Shown here one piece after another: positions 49,864 through 57,997 of a stretch of 57,997 nt of DNA. The stretch lies in contig NZ_JBBMFK010000025.1 in assembly GCF_040096055.1 (NCBI RefSeq), positions 1 through 57,997 on the forward strand, given 5' to 3'. A program made the position numbers and the translations under genes. The stretch comes from Pseudoflavonifractor intestinihominis (GTDB lineage: Bacteria > Bacillota > Clostridia > Oscillospirales > Oscillospiraceae). The notes under the pieces are model-generated. The model saw only the letters and a list, made by a program, of their open reading frames with translations. It was not told where the DNA came from and ran no database searches. Each line of letters opens with the position of its first letter. Position 1 is the first letter of the stretch.

Positions 49864-50835
49864 ATGGATGAAACGCTGCATATCTCCCCCGCGGAGGAGT
49901 CCAAGCCCCGCCAGGAGAAAAAGACACGGGAGGGCAGAGGCCGCGGGCCTCGGCCCGGCCAGCGCAGCCCCCTGCGGGCCATGGAGCTGGTGATGAACGG
50001 CGTCTTCTTCTTCTGCGGCATTGTCGCCATCGTCTTTGTCCTGTTTATCAGCGTCTACCTCATCATCTCCGGCCTGCCCGCCATCGCCAAGATCGGCCTG
50101 GTGGACTTCCTCTTCGGCCAGACCTGGGCCTCCACCGCCAAGGACCCCCAGTTCGGCATCCTGCCCTTTATCCTCACCTCCATCTACGGCACCGCCGGCG
50201 CGGTGGTGCTGGGCGTTCCGGTGGGTCTGATGACCGCCATCTTCATCTCCAAGGTGGCCCCCAGGAAGCTGGCCGCCGTGGTCCGGCCCGCCGTGGACCT
50301 GCTGGCCGGTATCCCCTCCGTGGTGTACGGCCTCATCGGCATGATCGTGCTGGTCCCCGCCGTGCGCAAGGCCTTCAACCTGCCTGACGGCGCCAGCCTG
50401 TTCGCCGCCATCATCGTGCTGGCCGTCATGATCCTGCCCTCCATCATCAGCGTCTCTGAGACCGCCCTCAACGCGGTGCCCCGGGAGTACGAGGAGGCCT
50501 CACTGGCCCTGGGCGCCACCCACATCGAGACCGTGTTCCGGGTCAGCGTGCCCGCGGCCTCCAGCGGCATCGCCGCCTCCGTGGTGCTGGGCATCGGCCG
50601 CGCCATCGGCGAGGCCATGGCCATCATGATGGTGGCCGGCAACGTGGCCAACATGCCGGGCCTGTTCAAGTCGGTCCGCTTCCTCACCACAGCCGTGGCC
50701 AGCGAGATGTCCTACGCCGCCGTGGGTTCCCTCCAGCGCCAGGCCCTGTTCTCCATCGCGCTGGTGCTCTTTGTGTTCATCATGCTCATCAATGTGGCGC
50801 TTAACGGCCTGCTGAAAAAGAACCGGAAGGATTAA
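49864..50835 (+). CDS. pstC: Phosphate ABC transporter permease PstC
   Basis: The 323-residue protein has a long charged Arg/Pro-rich cytoplasmic N-terminus (about 45 residues), then six membrane helices. The family segments are FLFGQTWASTAKDPQFGILPFI, DLLAGIPSVVYGLIG and the EAA loop EYEEASLALGATHIETVFRVSVPAASSGI, with GRAIGEAMAIMMVAGN. AAAGGAG lies 12 bases before the ATG at 49864. It forms the membrane channel with PstA. Confidence 0.95.
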   Translation: MDETLHISPAEESKPRQEKKTREGRGRGPRPGQRSPLRAMELVMNGVFFFCGIVAIVFVLFISVYLIISGLPAIAKIGLVDFLFGQTWASTAKDPQFGILPFILTSIYGTAGAVVLGVPVGLMTAIFISKVAPRKLAAVVRPAVDLLAGIPSVVYGLIGMIVLVPAVRKAFNLPDGASLFAAIIVLAVMILPSIISVSETALNAVPREYEEASLALGATHIETVFRVSVPAASSGIAASVVLGIGRAIGEAMAIMMVAGNVANMPGLFKSVRFLTTAVASEMSYAAVGSLQRQALFSIALVLFVFIMLINVALNGLLKKNRKD

Positions 50836-50884
50836 AGGCCCGCCGGTTCCACCTATGAATTTTCCCAAAGGGATGGTATACTAA

Positions 50885-51739
50885 ATGGAAATGAAACGAC
50901 TTTCCGGACGGCGGCGGGCCTACGACAGGGGCCTGCGGTTCCTGCTGTACCTGTGCGCCTTCCTCACCTGCGCGCTGCTGGTGGGCATCATCGGCTACAT
51001 CTTTGTCCGGGGCCTGCCCAATGTGACCTGGCAGCTCCTCTCCACCAAGCCCAGCACTATCAAGGGCACCATCGGCATCCTCCCCAACATTCTCAACACC
51101 CTCTATATCGTCTTTATAACCCTGATCATCGTCCTGCCTCTGGGCGTGGGCGCGGCCGTGTATCTGACCGAGTACGCCAAGAACCGGAAGCTGGTCTCCG
51201 CCATCGAGTTCGCCACCGAGACCCTCACCGGCATCCCCTCCATCATCTACGGCCTGGTGGGCATGCTCTTCTTCGTGCAGTTCTGCGGCCTGGGCACCTC
51301 CCTGCTGGCCGGCGGCCTGACCCTGGTGGTCATGACCCTGCCCACCATCATCCGCACCACCCAGGAGAGCCTGAAGACCGTGCCCCAGTCCTACCGGGAG
51401 GGCGCCCTGGGCCTGGGCGCCGGCAAGTGGCACATGATCCGCACCATCGTCCTGCCCTCCTCTGTGGACGGCATCGTCACCGGCTGCATCCTGGCCATCG
51501 GCCGTGTGGTGGGCGAGTCGGCCGCCCTGCTCTTTACCGCCGGCATGGGCCTGACCATCAACGGCTTTATCAAGGCCATGGGCAGCAGCGGCGCCACCCT
51601 CACCGTATCCCTCTACATGTACGCCATGGAGCGGGGCGAGATCGATGTGGCCTTCGCCATCGCGGCCATCCTGATGATCCTGACTCTGGTCATCAACCTG
51701 GCGGCCAAGCTGGTGGGCAGCAAGCTGAGAAAAAAGTAA
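50885..51739 (+). CDS. pstA: Phosphate ABC transporter permease PstA
   Basis: The 284-residue protein has six membrane helices. It shows GTIGILPNILNTLYIVFITLIIVLPLGVGAAVYLTEYAKN, ETLTGIPSIIYGLVGMLFF, the EAA loop SYREGALGLGAGKWHMIRTIVLPSSVDGI, and GRVVGESAALLFTAG. The ribosome binding site is weak; the ATG at 50885 and one two codons later are both possible. Located 49 bases after pstC. Confidence 0.95.
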   Translation: MEMKRLSGRRRAYDRGLRFLLYLCAFLTCALLVGIIGYIFVRGLPNVTWQLLSTKPSTIKGTIGILPNILNTLYIVFITLIIVLPLGVGAAVYLTEYAKNRKLVSAIEFATETLTGIPSIIYGLVGMLFFVQFCGLGTSLLAGGLTLVVMTLPTIIRTTQESLKTVPQSYREGALGLGAGKWHMIRTIVLPSSVDGIVTGCILAIGRVVGESAALLFTAGMGLTINGFIKAMGSSGATLTVSLYMYAMERGEIDVAFAIAAILMILTLVINLAAKLVGSKLRKK

Positions 51740-51751
51740 GGAGCGAGCCTT

Positions 51752-52513
51752 ATGGATGAAACGACGATCCTCTCCGCCCGGGACCTGAACCTGTGGTACG
51801 GAGAAAACCACGCCCTCAAGGGTGTGAATATCGACATTCCCGAGCGCCAGGTAACCGCCCTCATCGGGCCCTCCGGCTGCGGCAAATCCACCTTCCTCAA
51901 GACCCTGGACCGGATGAACGATCTGGTGCCCAACATCAAGATCACCGGCAGCGTCAAGTACCGGGACCAGGAGATCTACGACCCCAGCGTGGACGTGACC
52001 TGGCTGCGCAAGCAGATCGGCATGGTGTTCCAGAAGCCCAACCCCTTCCCCATGAGCATCTACGACAACATCGCCTACGGCCCCCGCACCCACGGCATCC
52101 GCAGCAAGAGCAAGCTGGACGACATCGTGGAGAAGTCCCTCCGGGGCGCAGCCATCTGGGACGAGGTGAAAGACCGGCTGAAGAAGTCCGCCCTGTCCCT
52201 GTCCGGCGGCCAGCAGCAGCGTATCTGCATCGCCCGTGCCCTGGCCGTGGAGCCCGATATCCTGCTGATGGACGAGGCCACCTCCGCCCTGGACCCCATC
52301 TCCACCTCCAAGATCGAGGACCTGATCGGGGACCTGAAGAAGGACTACACCATCGTCATTGTCACCCACAACATGCAGCAGGCCACCCGTGTCTCGGACA
52401 AGTGCGCCTTCTTCCTCATGGGCGAACTCATCGAGTTCGGGGACACCACCCAGCTCTTCTCCATGCCCAGAGACAAGCGGACCGAGGACTACATCACCGG
52501 GAGGTTCGGATAA
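51752..52513 (+). CDS. pstB: Phosphate ABC transporter ATPase PstB
   Basis: The 253-residue ATPase has Walker A GPSGCGKST, Q-loop MVFQKPNPFPMSIYDNIAYGPR, signature LSGGQQQR, Walker B ILLMDEATSALD, the PstB-typical PISTSKIEDLI and H-loop VTHNMQQA. It powers phosphate uptake through PstCA. RBS AAGGAGCGAGCC. Directly abuts phoU. Confidence 0.97.
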   Translation: MDETTILSARDLNLWYGENHALKGVNIDIPERQVTALIGPSGCGKSTFLKTLDRMNDLVPNIKITGSVKYRDQEIYDPSVDVTWLRKQIGMVFQKPNPFPMSIYDNIAYGPRTHGIRSKSKLDDIVEKSLRGAAIWDEVKDRLKKSALSLSGGQQQRICIARALAVEPDILLMDEATSALDPISTSKIEDLIGDLKKDYTIVIVTHNMQQATRVSDKCAFFLMGELIEFGDTTQLFSMPRDKRTEDYITGRFG

Positions 52514-53158
52514 ATGAGAAAGACCTTTGACGCGGAGCTCCAGGAGCTCAACGCGGAGATGATCGACATGGCCGCCGCGGCGGAGGATGTCATCGACGCG
52601 GTGACCCAGTCTCTCACCTCCGCCGACCACGACGCGGCCAAGGGGGCCGTGGAGATGACCAAGCACATGGACCAGATGGAGCGGGACATTGAGAACCGCT
52701 GCCTGCGGCTGCTCCTCCAGCAGCAGCCCGTGGCCCGGGACCTGCGCACCATCTCCGCCGCCCTGAAGATGGTCACCGACCTGCAGCGCATCGGCGACCA
52801 GTGCGCCAACATCGCCGAACTGTCCGGCCTGCTGGGCAATCCGGGCAGGAACCAGGCCATGAAGGACATCCGCACCATGAGCCAGAAGGCGGGCGTCATG
52901 GTCAAGCGGGCCATCTTCGCCTACGCCAACCGGGACACCTCCTCCGCCCGTGAGGTGGTGGACCTGGACGACGAGGTGGACAACCTGTTCCAGGCCACCA
53001 AGCACGAGCTGGTGGAGCTGATCGTGAACAACCGCAGCGAGGCCGACCAGGCCATTGACCTGATCATCATCGCCAAGTACCTGGAGCGGATCGCGGACCA
53101 CGCGGTCAACATCGCCCAGTGGGCCATCTACTGCGTGACCGGCGAGCTGGCCGGCTGA
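52514..53158 (+). CDS. phoU: Phosphate signalling protein PhoU
   Basis: The 214-residue helical protein has two PhoU repeats with the metal-binding consensus: EVIDAVTQSL and MERDIENRCLRLLLQQQPVARDLRTISAALKMVTDLQRIGDQCANIAEL in the first, and DDEVDNLFQATKHELVELI...IDLIIIAKYLERIADHAVNIAQW in the second. It links Pst transport state to PhoR. The ATG follows the pstB stop immediately; its RBS lies within pstB. Confidence 0.97.
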   Translation: MRKTFDAELQELNAEMIDMAAAAEDVIDAVTQSLTSADHDAAKGAVEMTKHMDQMERDIENRCLRLLLQQQPVARDLRTISAALKMVTDLQRIGDQCANIAELSGLLGNPGRNQAMKDIRTMSQKAGVMVKRAIFAYANRDTSSAREVVDLDDEVDNLFQATKHELVELIVNNRSEADQAIDLIIIAKYLERIADHAVNIAQWAIYCVTGELAG

Positions 53159-53189
53159 GAAACCGGCAAATTTTGTGTGGGGTGATTCC

Positions 53190-53861
53190 ATGTCCCAGGT
53201 GATTCTGGTTGTTGAGGACGACGAGAGCATCCGCGAGATGCTCCGCTATTATTTCCAGTCCGTCGGGTACAACGTCCGGGCCTATGAGTCCGGCGAGGCC
53301 ATGTTCGAGGGGGAGCAGGGGAAGGATTGCCCGGTGCTGTGCATCCTGGACATCATGCTCCCCGGCATGGACGGGCTGGAGATCCTCCGCCGGCTCCGGG
53401 CCGACCGGGACCGGGAGGGCGTGCCCGTCATCCTCCTCACCGCCCGCACCGCCGAGATGGACCGGGTCAACGGCCTGGAGGCCGGGGCGGACGACTATGT
53501 GGTCAAGCCCTTCGGCATCATGGAGCTCCAGGCCCGGGTGAAGGCGGTGCTCCGCCGCACCCACCGGGGAGAGGAGAACCGCCTCATCCGCTGCGGGGAC
53601 CTGGAGATCGACCCGGCCGCCCGTGTGGTGCGCCGGGGCGGACAGCAGGTGGACCTGACCTTCAAGGAGTTTGAGCTGCTCCGCCTGCTGGCCACCCACC
53701 GGGGCGTGGCCCTCACCCGGGACGAGATCCTCCAGTCCGTCTGGGACTACGACTACACCGGCGAGACCCGCACGGTGGACATGCACGTCAAGACCCTCCG
53801 GCAGAAGCTGGGGGAGGAGTACATCACAACCGTCCGCGGCGTGGGATACAAGATGAACTGA
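53190..53861 (+). CDS. phoB: Phosphate regulon response regulator
   Basis: The 223-residue OmpR-family regulator has a receiver with Asp54 in CILDIMLPGMDG and Lys in VVKPFG, and a winged helix with LTFKEFELLRLLATHRG and TTVRGVGYKMN. Placed after phoU and before its kinase, it is most likely PhoB/PhoP and the activator of the Pho boxes at 48739-48779. Start at 53190 follows GGGGTGATTCC. Confidence 0.92.
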   Translation: MSQVILVVEDDESIREMLRYYFQSVGYNVRAYESGEAMFEGEQGKDCPVLCILDIMLPGMDGLEILRRLRADRDREGVPVILLTARTAEMDRVNGLEAGADDYVVKPFGIMELQARVKAVLRRTHRGEENRLIRCGDLEIDPAARVVRRGGQQVDLTFKEFELLRLLATHRGVALTRDEILQSVWDYDYTGETRTVDMHVKTLRQKLGEEYITTVRGVGYKMN

Positions 53862-53931
53862 ACGGCGGCCGGGTGGTGCCGGGGGAATGCCCCGGATGCC
53901 GCCCGGTTCTCTGAATACAGGGGGAATTCTG

Positions 53932-55680
<1,749 letters not shown>

Positions 55681-55690
55681 ATCATCGACC

Positions 55691-55729
55691 AAGAGCGCCG
55701 CTCCGGTTCTCCCGGAGCGGCGCTCTTTT
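55691..55729 (+). terminator. Terminator of the pst-pho operon
   Basis: A 16-bp perfect stem (AAGAGCGCCGCTCCGG) with a short loop, followed by TTTT, ten bases past the phoR stop. Confidence 0.9.
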
Positions 55730-55788
55730 GCACCCATTCCGGCGGAGAGAATAGGATAAGGTAGTCGCGGTGAATGGAGGAACGACCC

Positions 55789-56304
55789 ATGAGACAAGAA
55801 CTGAATTTCTGGGTGATCGGCGGGGATATGCGCCAGGTCCGGCTGGCCGGCCTGCTGGCTGCCGACGGGCACAGCGTCCACACCTTTGCCCTGGAGCAGG
55901 GGGAGCGGCCGGAGCAGGTGCGGGAGGCGGCCACCCTGCGGGAGGCCGCCCTGGCCGACTGCGTGATTCTCCCTCTGCCGGTGGAGGGGGAGACGGGAAT
56001 GCTGAACGCGCCGCTGTCCGCCGGAAGGCACAGCCTGTCCCAGGTGCTGGACGCCCTCCGCTCCGGGCAGGTGATCTGCGGCGGCCGGGTGTCCCGGGAG
56101 GCGGCGGTGCTGGCGGAGGAGCGGGGACTGGTGCTCCGGGACTATTTTCTGCGGGAGGAATTGGCCGTAGCCAACGCGGTACCTGCCGCATGGGGTATTT
56201 TGCAGCGCCGGGGTGCTTTCTTAAGGCGTCCGGGCATATGCTCTCCCGAGAGGGGAAGGAGGGCGAGACCATGGAGGAGCGGACTTCCATTGACCCGGAG
56301 CTGA
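55789..56304 (+). pseudogene. dpaA: Dipicolinate synthase subunit A, 5' part only (interrupted)
   Basis: The first 130 or so residues match DpaA/SpoVFA: FWVIGGDMRQVRLAGLLAAD, HTFALEQ, ADCVILPLPV, LNAPLS, QVICGGRVS and DYFLREELAVANAVPAA. The match stops at about 56190, inside the highly conserved NAVPTAEGA stretch, where this frame reads NAVPAAWGI. It then continues through unrelated sequence to a stop at 56304. About half of the enzyme (normally near 290 aa, with the NADPH-binding GxGxxG part) is missing. DpaA with DpaB makes dipicolinic acid in the mother cell during sporulation. GGAGGAACGACCC precedes the ATG at 55789. Interruption by the downstream recombinase element is inferred. Confidence 0.8.
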
Positions 56305-56402
56305 AGCGCCTGGTACGCCGGGGAATCATCCGCCATCTGCACAAGAAGGGCGTCATCACCCGGACAGAGGCGGAGAAATTGCTGGGGGAGGTGAGGCAGT
56401 GA
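56271..56402 (+). CDS. Small recombinase-associated protein
   Basis: The 43-residue protein (ELKRLVRRGIIRHLHKKGV in the middle, ending RTEAEKLLGEVRQ) has the RBS AAGGAGGGCGAGACC and overlaps the recombinase start by four bases (GTGA), so the pair is translationally coupled. It is basic, helical and short, resembling the SHOCT-like or HTH-like small proteins found before serine recombinase genes. It may be a DNA-binding accessory or directionality factor; that is a guess. Confidence 0.6.
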   Translation: MEERTSIDPELKRLVRRGIIRHLHKKGVITRTEAEKLLGEVRQ

Positions 56403-57907
56403 CAGCGGAAGACGAGCTGCTGGTGGCGGCCTACTGCCGGGTGTCCACCGACCGGACGGACCAGGTCAACTCCCTGCGCAGCCAGCGGGAGTACTTCCAT
56501 ACTTATATTCAAAACCACCCCGGCTGGCGGCTGGCCCAGGTGTACGCCGACGAGGGCCTGTCCGGCACCAGCGTCCGCCGCCGGGCTGCCTTTCAGCAAA
56601 TGCTGGAGGACGCGGCGGCGAAAAAATTTGGCCTCATTCTCACCAAGGAGGTCTCCCGTTTTGCCAGAAACACGGTGGACACCCTGGCATACACCCGCAG
56701 ACTGAAGGAGATGGGGGTAGGGGTGGTCTTTCTCAGCGACAACATCGACACCCGGGACAACGACGGGGAACTGCGCCTTACCATCATGGCCAGCATGGCC
56801 CAGGAGGAGTCCCGCAAGACCTCCCAGCGGGTGAAGTGGGGCCAGCGCCGCCGGATGGAGGCGGGGGTGGTCTTTGGCAGCGACTCCACCTACGGTTTTG
56901 AGACCAGAGGAGGCGCCCTCACTGTCCGCCCGGCGGAGGCCGAGGTGGTCAGGCTCATCTACCATAAATATCTGGCCGAGGGGAAGGGGGCCCACGTCAT
57001 CGCCCGGGAGCTGGACCGGGCGGGGATCGCGCCGCCCAAAGCGGAGCGCTGGTCGGAGAACACCATCCTCCGCATGCTCCGCAACGAGAAGTACGCGGGA
57101 GATCTGCTCCAGAGGAAGTACATCACCCTGGACTACCTGACCCACCGGAAGGTGGAGAACCGGGGCAGGGAGGAACAGATCTATCTCCGAGACCACCATC
57201 AGGCCATCGTGGACCGGGAGACCTGGGAGGCCGTCCAGCGGGAGCTGGCCCGGAGGCGCGGAGTCCGGCAGGGGGGAGAGCGGCACTCCGCCCGCTACTG
57301 GTCCTCCGGCCGGGTGAAGTGCGGCGGGTGCGGCGGAACTTATGTTCCGCGGACCAGCCGCCGGAAGGACGGCGCCGTGTACAGGAGCTGGGGCTGCCGG
57401 AACAGCTGCGGCATGGGGATGGTCAACGACAAGGCGCTCTTTGCCTGCGGGCAATTTGCCCTGGAACAGCTGGGGGCGGACCCGGCGGCAGAGCTGGCGG
57501 AGCTGTCCGGACAGATCGAGAGGATCAGGGCCCAGGAGGGGAAAACATCAGCCAGGGAAGAATCCCGGCGCAGAGAGGGGGAGCGGCGGCTGCGCCGGGC
57601 ATTGGAGGGCTATCTGGACGGCGTGATCACGGCGGCAGAGCTGGCGGCGGTGCGGGCGCAATATCAGACGGAACAGGAGCGGGCAGAGGAGCCGGAGAAA
57701 TGCAATGCGCCGCCCTTACCCGACATCACCCGGGAGTTGTGGGAGGAGATCCTGTGGGAGACGGAGGCGCAGGTAAGGGTATTCCCCGGCAGTCTGGAGT
57801 TTTGGTTTCGGGGGCAGAGAAAAGGACTCCGCGTTTGGTATACCACGGAGGGGAAAGGGGAACACTATAAGACAGTTTTCCAGCGCTGGGAGAGGCGGGA
57901 AAAATAA
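56399..57907 (+). CDS. Large serine recombinase
   Basis: The 502-residue site-specific recombinase has a resolvase catalytic domain with Ser16 in YCRVSTD, SLRSQREYF, YADEGLSGTS, LILTKEVSRFARN and FLSDNIDT. The recombinase domain has GLxxRGGALTV-like (GFETRGGALTV) and APPKAERWSENTILRMLRNEKYAGD, followed by a zinc ribbon (CGGCGGTYVPRTSRRKDG...CRNSC) and a coiled-coil C-terminus. All catalytic Arg/Ser motifs look intact. GTG start at 56399. Large serine recombinases excise or integrate phages and skin-type elements. The gene is read in the same direction as the broken dpaA, directly downstream. Confidence 0.93.
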   Translation: MTAEDELLVAAYCRVSTDRTDQVNSLRSQREYFHTYIQNHPGWRLAQVYADEGLSGTSVRRRAAFQQMLEDAAAKKFGLILTKEVSRFARNTVDTLAYTRRLKEMGVGVVFLSDNIDTRDNDGELRLTIMASMAQEESRKTSQRVKWGQRRRMEAGVVFGSDSTYGFETRGGALTVRPAEAEVVRLIYHKYLAEGKGAHVIARELDRAGIAPPKAERWSENTILRMLRNEKYAGDLLQRKYITLDYLTHRKVENRGREEQIYLRDHHQAIVDRETWEAVQRELARRRGVRQGGERHSARYWSSGRVKCGGCGGTYVPRTSRRKDGAVYRSWGCRNSCGMGMVNDKALFACGQFALEQLGADPAAELAELSGQIERIRAQEGKTSAREESRRREGERRLRRALEGYLDGVITAAELAAVRAQYQTEQERAEEPEKCNAPPLPDITRELWEEILWETEAQVRVFPGSLEFWFRGQRKGLRVWYTTEGKGEHYKTVFQRWERREK

Positions 57908-57931
57908 AATGAAGAAATCTGAAGAAAAGTG

Positions 57932-57983
57932 TTGACAAGTCGGGGATGGGGTGGTAATATAGACAAGCTCTCCGCGAGAGAGC
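57932..57983 (+). promoter_or_regulatory. Strong promoter with leader hairpin at the window edge
   Basis: TTGACA (57932-57937), a spacer of 17, and TAATAT (57955-57960), preceded by AAAGTG. The transcript would start near 57967 with a GCTCTC/GAGAGC hairpin. This layout resembles stable-RNA (rRNA/tRNA) promoters of Clostridia, but the gene lies outside the window. Confidence 0.65.
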
Positions 57984-57997
57984 GGCCGAGCGAAAGA

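Noticed and set aside
50875..50884. TATACT just before pstA, as an internal promoter
   Set aside because: It overlaps the translation start region, has no -35 and would give almost no leader.
52270..52300. Ala instead of Pro in the PstB Walker B/D-loop (DEATSALD)
   Set aside because: As far as I recall this variant is common among Firmicutes PstB proteins and does not suggest loss of function.

Overview
The window is GC-rich chromosomal DNA from a spore-forming, anaerobic Gram-positive bacterium of the class Clostridia, most likely family Oscillospiraceae (Flavonifractor/Lawsonibacter/Oscillibacter-like). The pointers are a WalRK system with YycH/YycI partners, a T-box before thrS, proteins with S-layer homology (SLH) domains, a dipicolinate synthase gene, an extracellular FMN-linked reductase and Clostridia-type GTG/TTG starts. 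The taxonomic placement is an inference from gene content; no 16S sequence is visible.

Layout. 1-2465 (minus strand): the first codons of a gene cut by the window edge, tmRNA (ssrA), a cyclophilin, smpB and a MecA-like adaptor. 2715-8016 (plus): a Nudix ADP-ribose pyrophosphatase, then walR-walK-yycH-yycI. 8167-14378 (minus): a large SLH protein and a MacA/MacB-type efflux or export system. 14937-17444 (plus): a probable S-layer protein with a strong promoter. 17524-18546 (minus): an isolated phage tail-fibre-like gene. 19250-23858 (plus): murA, walJ, rlmH and a phosphohexomutase. In many Firmicutes walJ and rlmH follow walRK-yycHI directly; here about 12.6 kb of cell-surface genes lies between them.

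24030-37939 (plus) is a compact block of about 14 kb of contractile-tail phage structural genes related to PBSX/Xkd: a very short terminase small subunit, terminase large subunit, portal, protease, decoration protein, capsid, connectors, sheath, tube, a tail-assembly chaperone with a canonical -1 frameshift signal, LysM protein, hub, spike, baseplate wedge proteins and a holin. It has no integrase, repressor, replication genes, endolysin or full-size tape-measure gene. It looks like a domesticated particle, either PBSX-like or a gene transfer agent (GTA) candidate.

37983-41882 (minus) holds a small SLH protein and a PadR-controlled operon in which a two-gene module (an HAAS-type membrane protein plus a partner) is duplicated in tandem. 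42023-44103 (minus) is thrS with its T-box leader. 44306-46538 (plus) is rpoN (sigma-54), a HAD phosphatase and a 26-residue membrane-peptide gene between its own promoter-like region and a terminator. 46628-48532 (minus) is an FMN/FAD lipoprotein reductase. 48858-55680 (plus) is a complete phosphate operon pstS-pstC-pstA-pstB-phoU-phoB-phoR behind repeated Pho-box-like sequences.

55789-57997: the 5' half of a dipicolinate synthase subunit A gene (dpaA/spoVFA) is broken within its conserved NAVPTAEG-like stretch, and a small gene plus a large serine recombinase follow at once in the same direction. This has the layout of a skin-like intervening element in a sporulation gene, but the other end is outside the window. 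A near-consensus promoter at the right edge resembles those of stable-RNA operons.
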